From assembly GCA_905250885.1 (NCBI GenBank), contig CAJNOQ010000695.1, forward strand, positions 1 through 43,248: 43,248 nt of DNA, given 5' to 3'. The DNA is from Didymodactylos carnosus (taxonomy: Eukaryota > Rotifera > Eurotatoria > Philodinida > Philodinidae). The position numbers and the translations under genes were made by a program. A model generated the notes under the pieces. It searched no databases and was not told the DNA's origin. It was given only the letters and a program-made list of their open reading frames with translations. Every line of letters begins with the position of its first letter. The first letter of the stretch is position 1. This document shows positions 23,758 to 35,608 of the stretch, piece after piece.

Positions 23758-25904
23758 TTATGTTCGGATAATGCGTTCGTTATAAGAATCTTGTAGTCGT
23801 TTTCGACTCTCCGTTGTTGTTGTTGTTGATCGTGTGCTCAATCGTAAACGATTGTCACAGCAATATTTGGTTTTAGCGGAGTCGACAAATAATGACTTGG
23901 AGCGTTGCTTGCCGCAAATTGTCGTGTTGGCAACAAGTGATCTACTACGGTTTTTTGATATGTGGTGATATTGAATATGGTCAGAAGTAGTCTGATCTGC
24001 GCAAAGAAAAGAAAAGTATTCTACTAAGTAGACAATTGAATAGCGATATAGAAAGATGTTGGTAGATGTCTTCATGTGAGAACAAAAATTAGCAAAAGAC
24101 TGTAGCTTTATGTGACCGGTGCGTTCAATGTGATGATCAGAATAACAGTAGTACAGTACTGAAGTGTGAGTCATTCAGCTGAGAAAATTACTTAGTTTGA
24201 GTTGTTGATTTCGACAGTGATGACATTCGCTATGTCTCTTTGTAGGCATTCCCTAGAAAGAGGAAAGATATTTAGTTGAACGAAGTAGCTGACATGCTTC
24301 CATTTTTATTTCGTTTGGCGTTATAAGACTTTTTTCTTTTAAATACGAAGATTAGAAGTGACATAAGTTAGTTTTATACTCTTCTCTGTAACTTGCGCTA
24401 ACATTGCTGATTATCCTAACGAAAGGGTCAGGTCGCTTTTGATTGACATGAGAAATGGTAGAGGATGCTCAAGTGGAATGACTTACTTGTAAAAGTAATA
24501 GTTGTTGATGATGTTGTAGTTGATAATGAGAATAAGGTGACGTTCTGCTGACTGATGGTCGTTGAGACTGTGATCGATAATTGAATAACGATATCGAATG
24601 AAAACATAAACAAAATCTAGCACATAATTCGCGTCGAAATTTTCGGTTTAAAAATGCGTAAACAAAAAAGTTAATTGCGCTATTCAGAAAGATGAAAAGA
24701 TTTGAAATATCGTAGAGTTTATAGAGTAGTTTGTTATTTTGAGCAAATATGTAGATATAATGTAATATTGACGCAGGTACTTGGCATACCAAGAAAATAC
24801 CAATTAGAACAATGACTGAACGCGTGACAGTTGACTCTCTATGGTGTTTTATATCACCATCGCGCGTTTGTCGTATGCAGTTCAATGTTGTAGGACGTTG
24901 TGAATCTTTCACTGATCGAATTAATTTAACGTTAAAATAGAACAACAATAATAATGGTAAAATACTTTGAAATAAACTGTACAACGCAATGTGTACACTG
25001 TAGTGGTAAGCGCTACTGTTCGAAAACTTATTCATTAGTATATAATGTTCAATCACTTCACTGCTATTTTCAATCTCAATTAGCACTTCTTTTCTTGATT
25101 GGACTTTATATTCGAAAAATCTTGGTATTGAGTAAAGTAATCCGAATAAATAAATAGACACGATGATGTAACTAAAAGAAGTAAATAAATTAAGATATTA
25201 ATGACTTTAAGAGATCTTTCACATTTACCATGGACGTTTTGAGCTATAGGTATAATGGACAATTGGCCATCGTATCGCAAACCAGCGATCCACGGCAAAC
25301 TGAAGATAGAAGAACATCAGACATTTTCCACATTCTATTACCACCTACTCACTGCAATTGTAATCCATACACTTGTTATTTGAAACCAAATAATCAACGG
25401 ATATAAATAAGGAAATGCTAGTTTATATATCCGTGATGAATAATATGTTTCATTTTGCACGTCAGGTTTTATTGTTGAATTTAACGCGATAACAAAGCCA
25501 AAAAATAACAAAAAACTATCACTTAAACTCAAACCGGTTAAGTATGTTGAGACGGCACTACGCTAAAACGTAACGTATACAGAAGTAAGAAGAATGTTCA
25601 ACTTGAGATTAAATTGTATTTTGCAAGTGAATGCTGTTCTCATATAGCAAATCTGTTTGCTTGCTAACTCGAGTATTTATTTCTTATCGTCCAAAAAATT
25701 ATTAGAGTTTCTGCTGAACTCGCAGACAATCTAGTGAGCTGCACGAACCGCTTCGAATTTGGCAAAAGAATTCGTGACTTTACTTACCATTTGACGTCGA
25801 GTGAATACGTAGACAGAGCATAATGTCAATAGCAGCCCTAGTGAACAAACGGTTGTGCCTCCATAGCCAAATACATAATGGGTAAATAGCATAAGGGACA
25901 TCAT
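23758..25904 (-). CDS. FMRFamide-receptor-like GPCR, copy A, six exons
   Basis: Class A peptide-type GPCR of the plasma membrane. Exons in transcript order: 25904-25788, 25562-25353, 25299-25229, 25171-24487, 24252-24192 and 23996-23758. Phases agree and the total is 460 residues. The ATG at 25904 is preceded in frame by stops. TM1 is TTVCSLGLLLTLCSVYVFTR, TM2 begins TGLSLSDSFLLFFG, and TM3 reads ITSVWITIAFAVDRWFAIRW, with DRW for DRY. TM5 is LPLLLLFYFNVKLI, TM6 FLVCQVPASILHYIYIF with Gln at the usual Trp position, and TM7 FIFLNSAINFFVYAFLNRKF. The SVWxTxAxxVxR block and the TM6 CQxP pattern point to the FMRFamide/neuropeptide receptor group. Neither TM3 nor ECL2 shows the usual disulfide cysteine. 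The last two C-tail exons rest only on splice motifs and phase and are less certain; otherwise the protein ends soon after QQLLLLQ. Confidence 0.82.
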
Positions 25905-27740
25905 TTGTTCGTGTAATTATTACGATTCACCAACGTTGGATCCTTTTAAATGAACAAAATAATCTTAACAGCGCTTGGTAGACAGAACTATTCTCAAAGG
26001 AAATCTCTCGTTAACGAGATTTTGTGCGAAGAAGTGTTCGTGTAACAACTACCATTCTGACGAAGGTTCTAGCAAAGGTACCAATTAAAAGAGAGACAAC
26101 ATCATCATGCAATAAATCTAGCCACAATAACCCACTACCAAAAATAAAGGAGCGTTGATGATATTTTCTCGTAGCGCATGTGACCGTTGACTATCTGAGA
26201 AGATTAGCACAAAGCAACAACACTGATCTCAATGGCAGATTCATAAAATGTATAACTTTGTGCTCGTTATTAGAAGAGTTTTGAATAATTTTATGTAAAA
26301 GCAAAGTCGATATGGATAGCCTCGCTTTAAATTCACAGATAACCTTTTCCACATATTATGATGCAGATGTTTTACGTGTCCGAGTATTTAATCGTGTTTG
26401 ATGAATGCGGTAAAAGAATTAAGTAGCTTAGCATATCTGTACAAAGATTGCTTTTTGTTTTAAAATAAAAATGTATTGAAAATCGTGAGTATGGTTCAAT
26501 GAGGCAATATTTCAAGTATAGAAAGTCAGTATTAAATGTCCTCTTCTCTCTCGTTTTATACTCAAAAGGATTTCTTTTGTTCTTCTTATCTAGTATTCAG
26601 TTCGAGATGAGATGTTTTTTTAGTGGTAGGAGATGAAGAAGAAATAGGCAAAGTTCAGACGCGAATCGACGTGGTTTACCAATTGGAGTTTAAAACAATT
26701 GTAATTAACGTAAAAATAGAGCACACTGTTAAAAATGTATGTTCTTCAGAAAAGAAAAGAAATGATCTTCGTTTGTCCAAAATAGAGGTCACGTATGTGT
26801 TTTCTGAAAAGTAGCAAAATAAAATTCTTCAAAACCTGAAGAACAAAAATTTCGTCTATCCTCTAAATTTTTCTCTAAAGAACATGTTTTTTGGGAACTT
26901 CTGAAAAATTGAAGAACAAGTTTTTGTTCTTCAACGGTAGCGCTACTTTTAGTAAAGGAATGGACAACTTAGAAGGTCTTCTACTTTGTCCTATCGTTCA
27001 CAAATTTTAGGGGAGTCCTCTATTGTGTCCTGTAGAGAAGTCATATTTTTCGCTTTCCTCAACAATAAAATACGCAGTTCTAAACCGGAGTATTTTTCTT
27101 TACACAATACAGTAAATTACACACAAACATCTGTTAATTTCACTCTTGTTAGACAACAAAAAAAGAGAAAATATGTTCACTTATTTCGCCACATATCTTT
27201 CGGAAAATATTTTAAAGAGAACGTAATTAGGTTGAAAAGAGAATGTGTCTGATTTTTTGGAGAACGCAATGTTTTCTAGGTAGAAAAGAGAAATGAAGAG
27301 CTCGTATTTTGAGGAACACAGAAACCGGCTGAAATACAAAAAGAGCTGAAGAACATACATTTTGTTCTTCATTTTCCAGAGAACACATTTAAGTTTTTCA
27401 GCGTAGTCTCGAAAAAACAAAGAACAGTGTAGATTTGAGTTGAAAACAGACAGCGAAAAGGCAGATAGACAGAATGATATCAACGAACAGTCGAGATAAA
27501 CTTCATTCGACTTTTTTCCTCATTTGAAAACGTGCAGTGACGGCGAGCCAAATTCATGCAGAAGAACGGAAACTAAATATAAGGTTCTTTTATATCCTCA
27601 AAAACTCGGAATGTGATAAACTCGTCAAGCTTTAGACTTCATTTATTCTAGCCAAATATACTTGTAGTCTTTTGTCGCGCTATCACAATGTAATGAGAAG
27701 AAAGCTGAGTCTCGAGAACAAGTGTGACTTTGATGAGCAC
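25905..27740. other. Intergenic, copy A, with GAAGAAC palindromes
   Basis: No gene was recognised. From about 26570 to 27430 the motif GAAGAAC/GTTCTTC recurs, twice as close inverted pairs: TTGAAGAACAAG facing TTTTTGTTCTTCAA at 26909-26934, and GAAGAAC (27348-27354) facing GTTCTTC (27364-27370). This looks like a worn palindromic repeat. The open frames here (26623-26814, 26986-27252, 27181-27483) look like by-products of it. Confidence 0.45.
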
Positions 27741-28915
27741 TTACCAGTCCTGATTCAATATTTTTATGTGGAATCCTTGAATGTTGTGCGTCGTAGATAG
27801 CTCTTTATAAAGCTTTATTTGAAAAACAAACCATGCAGAAAAGAATATATCTACCTCAGCGTCTAATAAATGTCTGTTATAGAAAATTCGTGGTTGAGGT
27901 CTGTAATACAATCCATTAATAGTACGCAATTACTTTGATAGTGAATAGTAATTTGTAGAAGTCTGTTGTTTTGAAATAACCCGTACGTAAGTAATCATTA
28001 CGTGAAAAGGGAAGTATAATCATCCTTACATTTTGAAAGGCCTTAACAATGTTCTCAAACCATCCCATTTAATTCTTGATGGTACAGGTATCTTACGTTC
28101 TTTAGCTATCACTAACAAACCTTTACTTTTGCCTTTATTAATTCTGACTTTGTTTTGTACTTTTATCATCAACATACTCAATGATATCAACAGGACATTT
28201 CGTCCCCAAATATTTTTTCCCAAATCATTTCGACTATATTCTTTTGCTGAATGAGTTCAATCGTAATTCCTCGGTTTTTAGCAAAACTGTTTTCAAGAGA
28301 CCTCTTAGAAAATCCGTGGAGATCTCCTGAATATTTCCAATGAATTCTCCATAGTTTCTTACCTATATGAGGACTATAAAACTATAGTTGAATCAAAACT
28401 TTTTATTTTAATAAAAAATGACTTGCCCATTTATGCTTATTGTCAAAGAAGGCGTTATGTCTCAGCAAGGAAATTAAAACTAGAAAAACGGATGCTTTAG
28501 TTTTTTTAGTGGGCTTCAGTCGATTTTCGTATAGAATAAAAATGAAATATTTTTAAAATTATCTTATCTAATTACTTTCTTTCCTCTGCAAACTCATTAG
28601 TAAACCCTTTGAGTTTTGTATATGACGCTTTTTTCTTACAGTGTACTTCAGCGTCCAATCAATATCTGTCATAGAAAATTCGTGATTGAGGCCTGTAGTA
28701 CAACCCATTGATGGCACGTAATTACTTTAGTAGTGAATAGTATTTTGTATAAGTCGCTTGTTTCGAAATAACTCGAGTTTTTGAAATGCAGTACGACGCA
28801 CTATGTGATGGAGAACATGAAAGCACAGTTGCCATTCAACAAAAGCAATATAAAAGCATCGATCTACGATGAAAATCGACATTAAGCGCTCAAAAATGCC
28901 GACATGAGCAGGCAA
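27741..28915 (-). pseudogene. Degraded exon-like segments, copy A
   Basis: Two minus-strand segments about 790 bases apart encode the same peptide: LRTINGLYYRPQPRIFYNRH (about 27850-27925) and LRAINGLYYRPQSRIFYDRY followed by a stop (about 28645-28715). Both continue LDAEV. Between them, at about 28030-28290, a protein-like reading needs two frame changes (ITIELIQQKNIVEMIWEKIF, then VDIIEYVDD, then KGLLVIAKERKIPVPSRIKW) and ends at a donor-like GTAAGG. Conservation at the peptide level together with stops and frameshifts suggests decayed exons of an unknown minus-strand gene. I do not recognise the protein. The whole set is repeated in copy B. Confidence 0.35.
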
Positions 28916-29828
28916 ATATTGAAGTTGAAAAACTACTTACAGAGACTACGCTTTATTTCAGATTGGTATTTGTGTGAAATAATACTACTTAGTATGATGA
29001 AGAGGCCCAGATAATATGTTGACTATAGATTGACGTTTTCAAGAATGTTTCATTTCATAGAAAATACGGAGTTGAAAAATCTTTTCTTCTTTCTTAAAAT
29101 ATCGTCATCTGGTTGACAATTAGCCAAGTAGATAGATATATTCATTAATAATCAACGTATAATTCGGCTTCTCTCTTCTTTTTCTTCTGCATCAGCCTAC
29201 TCATCACACATAGACAAAAATGGTAGCGCTCTGCCTGTTCCCGTTGATCGTGTTTAAATATATAATTACAAATCTATCTTTGACATAATATCAGAGAAGA
29301 AAGGTGCTTTTTTCGTAGCAATATGATTTGTGTATAATCCTTTTCGTATTTAACTAATTCTGGAAGATAAATTAAAAGAGCTTGTCAAACATTATTCACT
29401 TCAATGCAAGGCAAAGAGAGACTGAGTTATGGTCGTACGGAGAAAAAGAACAGTTAAGCCTGTGAACAGTGGGATGCACAGAACGTGTCATTATCAGTCA
29501 GTAACAAGTGTTCGTGTCAAGGAAACGTTCGTTATTGTCGACCTCGAATGAGGATGATTGTCCAAACTTCTAATGTTTATGCGTATGATGTCTCGATAAA
29601 TGTGTTTTCCATGGTGTTTCATAGATCTTCTTATGAAGATCATTATTCAATTGCCTAAATACATTTGATACTGAATGATGAATAGTTTTTTGTCGATCTA
29701 ATTCACTTTCATTGGCATTCCGTTTTGATAATTTTTGTTTAGTAGTGAAAAGCGGATTTAATGATGAGTTTGTTTGTGTCAAAGTCGATGATATTCTACC
29801 TAAACATACAACTATTTTTAGATATCAA
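28916..29828. other. Upstream region of ligase-like gene, copy A
   Basis: No confident gene. A minus-strand frame at 29570-29782 (70 codons, hydrophilic, TTKQKLSKRNANESELDRQK) starts 46 bases from the ligase-like ATG. It could be a small divergent gene or chance. The plus frame remains open upstream of 29829 but lacks an ATG there. Confidence 0.4.
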
Positions 29829-31244
29829 ATGGCAAAGATTCAAGTTTATTTGAATTTATCTTGTTCTTATACAAACGACAAAATGTGCCAGGCTTTGTTA
29901 CGATATAAAACGTTATTTGAAATAACAAAGCCAAATTCTAAAACTGTTCAACTGATTCAACATAAATTACTGGAAGAGTTAAAAAATGGTCTTTCTACAC
30001 AAGAACAAGTTTTATTTCTGTTAGAGTATGAAGATATAGATTTCGATCTATTCTACTATTTGATATCCTCGAAGTATACGAAAAAGAACACGAAAATAAT
30101 GACAAATTCGTTTTGTATTCGAAAAGGTTTATTGAGAAAAGCAAATTTTTCCACATTCGTACAACGTCTGGTGGCTAAAGTAAGATTACTAAAGGAGGAA
30201 CTTTTGTTCACTGTGTAGAGAAACTGTCTGTCATTTTAGAGACCAGAATCACCACTAATCAAGCATTATCCTGAAACGTTTGTTTTAGACCTATCACATC
30301 CAGATTATCTTGACGAAGCACTCAATGAAGCATATGAATTACGTGATGTTTTACAACAAAATGCTCTGTTGTTAGAAGATGGTATGTAGTGATAGAAACA
30401 GTCAGAAATGGGATGATCGTGTCAATGTGCCCGTAGTTCGATTGTTCATTCTTCCCATTTAGAGAGTGTGACGTCAAAAACAAATGAAGAACCAAAATTG
30501 TTGATATTGAAAGCATCGTTAATTGACAAAGGCCAAGAATTATTTATATTTCGAACACAAAATGAATTAGAGGACTTTTTTAATGAAAAAATGAATGACG
30601 ATGATGAAAATGAAATAACAAATTTACGTGAATGGGTAATTCAGAGATATATTGAAAATCCGTTATTATTATGTGGTGGAAGAAAATTTCATTTGAGGGT
30701 CTATATTGTTGTAGATGAAAATTTGAAGGTATACATTTACGATGGTATATTAGCCTTATTTGCATCGAAATCCTATAATTTGACTATGTCAACATTAAGT
30801 GATCGTCTGGTGCACATCACAAACACATGCGTCCAGATGTCGGATGACGAGAAGACAATGGATGAACACATGTTAGTCAAAGAATTTTTCAAATTAGATG
30901 AAGATCTAAATCATCAAAAAATTTATGAGCAGATCAAACTGATTGTCAAAGAAATATTTGGAGGTCTTCATCATGAAATAAGTCTGTTTCAACCAATTCA
31001 AAATTGTTTTGAAATATATGGTTTTGATTTTATAATTGATCGCAACCTAACCGTTTATTTTCTTGAAGCAAACGCTTATCCTGATTTCAAACAGACTGGT
31101 GCGGATTTAAGTGTGATAATTGAAGAATTATTTATGAATATCGTGGATAAAATTATATTACCATTCTATGGTGAACAGCAGCAGATAGATGATAGTGCTA
31201 AGAGGCAACTGCATTTGATTTATGATAGAAACATGTCTCGTTAG
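29829..31244 (+). CDS. Tubulin-tyrosine-ligase-like (Pby1-type) protein, copy A
   Basis: Probable cytoplasmic ATP-grasp ligase of the TTL superfamily; members add amino acids such as tyrosine or glutamate to protein tails. Exons: 29829-30179, 30240-30381 and 30463-31244, with GT...AG introns and consistent phases, 424 residues. The ATG at 29829 has a good context (AAATGG). Motifs in order: MTNSFCIRKGLLRKANF (about residue 94), HYPETFVLDL and DYLDEALNEAYELRDVL (exon 2), then LLILKASLIDKGQELFIF carrying the ATP-binding Lys, WVIQRYIENPLLL and GRKFHLRVYIVV, HITNTCVQM in the place of the usual HLTN, and YGFDFIIDRNLTVYFLEANA with the metal-binding Glu-x-Asn. The layout resembles fungal and plant Pby1-type proteins more than animal TTL. 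The tail KIILPFYGEQQQ looks family-like, and AATAAA follows at 31249-31254. The substrate is unknown. Confidence 0.85.
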
Positions 31245-34200
31245 GGGAAATAAATTGATTTGAAACAAGATGTTTATGTTTTAAGGGTGTAAAAATGTAG
31301 TCAGCATTATAGTCAACAAATGAGAATAAGTCATGCGACGTGCTGAGGTTATTGAAAATGGTTTTGAGTTTTGGCAATCTTTAGTGATAAATACCTTGTT
31401 TTGACCAAAGGAAAAGAAACGCAATCCGCCACTCGAGCCACTCGGCGGAGTGAAGCACACTCCACCACACTCCGGCACTCCGTATAATGGTCCGGAGTGA
31501 AGGAGTGTGTGTATAAAGTAGTGATATTTCTCTCAATGAGGATGCTCGATCGATTTAAGAGTCTCCACTCAGAAATGCTGATTTTCAGGGAAAAAATTAG
31601 TTTTGAGATACGCACATGGAAAGATAGCCTGAAGTGTCTTCTTCCAGAATGTGTACACTTTTGGTTACAGAAGTAATTTTTCGTGGATTTTGAGCAAGTT
31701 TTCTAGAAGCCTTGAAAAACTGGGTCTTCACCTTATAGTTTTTCGTGGATACTTATGCAACTAAAACTTTTCTGAACACGCAGATTTTTAGAGAAAACGT
31801 TTCTGATCAAAATAAGGCCTCGCACAACTCTGTATGACCTTGAATTAAAAAGTTACGGGCAAAAAAAGCTATAAGTTCTGAAATTGAGTATTTTATACAG
31901 CGTTTTCTCTATATAAAAGTTACACCTGAACTATTTCCCAAGATTTTTAATATAAGTCTGTCGCACAGAGTGCATTGTTTTTGCTTAAAAGAGGAAAAGA
32001 AACTACATGGTCTGAAGTGCTAAAGAAACTACGGCACCGATTTCTGAATTAGGTCTTAGTTTTTTATCAAATTAAGGATTTATAAAAAACCCGAAAGGAT
32101 TTTTCGGGTTTTGGAGGTTGATGGTTGTCTGGAAAACCAATAAAAGCTTAATTGAAAAATCGACGCCGGTCAGTCCATGTAGTTAGGTGCCTAGTTTAAA
32201 ATAAAACAAACCCGAGCTCTCCAGCTTGAAGTATATTAAAAAATCTTGGTAAAAACGTCAGGGTTCTTTTTGGACCTTGATCTCTGAAAAACTGCTAAAC
32301 CGTACGACTTGGAGATAAAAATTTTTTCCCATAACTCATTCAACCTAACATTTATGGAAAGTTTGGCCAAAATTGAAGATACGGTGTTGGAGATAATTTC
32401 TGCTGGGGTAGGGCCCTTAAAACAATTCAGTCGTGTTTCTCCGTATACCAGTGTACTCATTCTAACTGTGAAGGATATCATATATTTCATAAGCAAGTGT
32501 ACAAAAAAGCTTTTCATTTTTAATCCCGTTTACTCATTTCAAAATTAGTAATACTAATCATGTTAATCTATTCGATCATAAACGGGTATTTTTATTAGTT
32601 AATAATTAATACGCTGTTTGTGTATGAAGAAAGGACGGGAAACGGTTTCTATAAGAAAATGGCCCAATATGATTTTGAGCGAAAATGACGACAAATACGT
32701 TTTCACTTCGCAACACTGCCCACGCTCAAAAAATGCTCCTAGTCTCCTTGAAAATAAAGTTTCTTCTCATTTTTCGTCACCACTTGAACAATGCTCACTC
32801 ACTTTGTTCCTCAAAGTTTCCATATGATTTCAGAATCATTTGACAAGAACTCATACACAAACAGGTAGAGAATTCTCTACGCTACAAAATGAGCTATAAA
32901 TAAGCTTTCTGAAACTATGTTCATATAGGAATTGTCAAAATACTAGAGAAATATCATAATTTTCATCTGGATTACTAGACAAAATTATAGAAACGATGTG
33001 TTTTATGTATTTCTCTTCGACATAAAAGGAAGAAAAAAGTCTGAGAAAAGCTTTAAATAGCCGAAAGATGATGTGGTGTATGTGAATGTTCTATCAAAAT
33101 TTCTAAAGCTAGGATCTCTGGACAACAAAAATATCAGAAAACTACATCCCGGAATGCGGTCAAGAAATTCCTTGTTAATAATCGAGTCGTGTAAAGCACA
33201 CATTTCTGAACAAAACGAGACGTTATCACACTCTGTGCGATACTTTTTCACGAAACAGCACTCAATTTACAAAAGGTCGCATACCAGTAAAATTAACGGC
33301 AGAACGAGAAAAGACATTCCCTCACGCCTTTTTATAAACTGAATGCTGTTTAATGAAAAAATGTCGCTCAGAGCTCGGTGACGTCTCCTTTTGTAGCGCG
33401 AAAACTTCTCTATCTTTCTATATGAAAAGTAATTGGGTTCCGAGCAGATACATATAAGAAAAAATCAAAAATAAATTATTGTAAATGGATGAGTGAAAAA
33501 CCTTGGTTTTCTGAAATCCCTACTCTCGGCACTTTTAAAATTATTTCGAATTAGCCATCGGACAGAACATCGCTCAAAACCCTTGAGTATTGAAATTAAT
33601 CAAAATCCGTTCGGCCGTTCATACTGTAAAAAGATTGAAAACTTACTCATGTTACAAAACTTGAGTAAAAAGATAAAGACAACTTTGTTAATTCAGAAGC
33701 CTCTGAATTAGCTTTAAGGTGAATAAAATTCCTTAAGTTTCCTTAAGCCCATGGCACTCCGAACCACTCTGAGCACGTCGGTACTCCACGGAGTGCGCTT
33801 TTTCTCCTTTGGTTTTGATTCAAGGAAAATTGGATATCCGAGTTCTTAAAGTAAAAATAGTTTACATAAATCAAAACTGCCTGTTAACATTGTATGCTTA
33901 GAAGAAGAATTAAATTGGTCTCGGTTTGGTCCTTTTCAATAAGATTGTTGTAGGGTGTGAAGCGACTGAAACTGTTTTGAAAAATGGTGGTTTTTCACAA
34001 AACAAGGCAGGATTTGAAGTGTTGCTAGAAAGTCGGACCGTTAAGTCACGTTATAAGGCGTTATGAGGTCGGTTGCAGAATAAAAAGAGGCTACGGTGGG
34101 ATTTTTCTTACAATTCGCCCAGAGGACTTAAAAAACTAAAAAGTTCTCAGTTTATAAAAAATCATATATCTGATGAGAGTAAACTTCACTTACAATTTTA

Positions 34201-34923
34201 TTCATAATAACGCATTTAAGTGCCAAAAACAAGAGCACTATTTTGAGATGTACAACGGATACTCATGAAACAATCTACGTATAGCCATAAAAATATGGCT
34301 TATCAATTCGACAACTCTAGAGAGCTCTTATAATGTAAAGAAAGCATATTTTTTTGTTGATGGCATGCTACTACGTTTTTGCGAAACTTGCAGTTCTTGC
34401 TTTCATACCTTTTTTCTTCACAGAACACCTTTTGTTATTGTTACATTTACTCATTTTCGCTCCCTTACTTCTATTTCTTCGCAAATTACTGACGATTTTC
34501 TTTATTATATACAATTAATCGACGAGTACATTGTCTGCTCCTTTAATTGCTGATTTCATTGATTAGATTTTGTGAGGAAATTAATAGAATTCTTTTAGTT
34601 ACAATAATCTCTCTACAAAATTAGAGATAGGTGGATAATTTCTCCTCAAACTCACCTTAAATTTGATAATTTCCGAGAACTCTTACTGAACCTTTATTCT
34701 ACTAATTGAATAGACGAATATCCTTTAAGTATATGATGTTCATCTTAGGCTATAGTATATGCACATTTCGTGTACTCTAATGAATCAATTCCAACTGCTC
34801 CGTTTCCCACACCTTGTTTTTAATCTAAGTGACTCGTTCAGCATATAGAACTGATACTGAGAACGAGAAAATCAGTTATTACCGACAATTATTACGACAA
34901 GCTGCTGACATTGCTTGCTTTGT
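31146..34923. other. Spacer between the two duplicated blocks
   Basis: Apart from the last 99 bases of the copy A ligase-like gene, this 3.8-kb stretch shows no gene. It holds the ACTCC-rich repeat described at 31405-33812 and AT-rich DNA. At 32086-32113 a short perfect stem (AACCCGAAA...TTTCGGGTT) occurs, of unknown meaning. Open frames at 32236-33711 have no recognisable family. The last 17 bases show weak similarity (13 of 17) to the sequence before copy A. Confidence 0.5.
31405..33812. mobile_element. Possible non-autonomous element with ACTCC-rich ends
   Basis: CCAAAGGAAAAGAAACGCAA at 31405 (continuing TCCG to 31428) is mirrored on the other strand by CCAAAGGAGAAAAAGCGCAC (33812 back to 33789); 20 of 24 positions match. 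Inside each end lies ACTCC/GGAGT-rich sequence with small palindromes (31429-31510 and 33752-33790). The 2.4-kb interior has no transposase. This could be one element with inverted ends or two separate insertions of one ACTCC repeat family in opposite orientation. Confidence 0.4.
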
Positions 34924-35608
34924 CATTTTGCCGATCAATTTAGAGTTTTACGAAAATGGCATGTAAAATGCATGCGCTAGATTAGTGGATGAATAAATTG
35001 ACCTATAACGGAAGCAACCGTTCTTTTGGTGCTAATTTATGAGTTCTATTTCTGATTTTTTTGATCGCGTGACTCATTCTATTTTCTAATGATACTTATG
35101 TTTTTCATTCATGTTTATTGTATTTGTTGCTTTGTTATATTTTTGTAATATATATATATTTATACATTTTCACGATATATAATTTTTTGAATTCGAAAAT
35201 ATGAGAAGTCTGTACGATGTTTTTGATAACTCCGCACGAAGATGATGATGAAGTGTTGAAGTGCTTTCTTCGAAAAATAACATCATTTGTGTCATCATGA
35301 TCGCACAAAATACTACCTAAGTGAGAGATGAGTGTTCTTTGAGCCTGTATGTCCTGCACATGTTCTGTCGTTTGTTTCATGAAATATTAGTGAAAATATC
35401 AAATATGACTGTTTTTCAAGGACGATTCTGTAACATGTCAAATGCTGGCATGGTATTCGCACCGTTGTGTTGCATATCCGAGTTATTATGTTCAAATTTG
35501 CTCACACAACTTTCTCTCTGAAGACGACGTGATGGCAAGCTTTCTGGTTTGCATTTTGATGTAGCATAAACTAATGTACCGTTTGTTTTCAGATATTTTC
35601 TATTCAAA
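34924..35608. other. Left part of copy B, no gene
   Basis: Counterpart of 23073-23757: what was the transporter's 3' flank in copy A is here an orphan non-coding segment, including the AATAAA at 34992-34997. No coding content was recognised. Confidence 0.5.

Larger units (their letters stand above)
23073..31145. repeat. Duplicated block, copy A (8,073 bases)
   Basis: This segment recurs as a direct repeat at 34924-42996 with a constant offset of 11,851. No substitution or indel was seen in the stretches compared, including introns and non-coding DNA, and every open frame in it has an identical counterpart. It contains one complete neuropeptide-type receptor gene, degraded exon-like segments and all but the tail of a ligase-like gene. 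Confidence 0.95.

Noticed and set aside
29712-29828. Upstream in-frame extension of the ligase-like protein
   Set aside because: No ATG is present there. The ATG at 29829 has a good context, and the extension has no family match.
32086-32113. Stem-loop followed by T-rich sequence, like a bacterial terminator
   Set aside because: The setting is eukaryotic and no gene ends there. It is most likely a chance or repeat-derived palindrome.
34365-34553. 62-codon plus-strand frame rich in Phe, Ser and Thr
   Set aside because: It arises from pyrimidine-rich DNA and shows no family features or splice sites.
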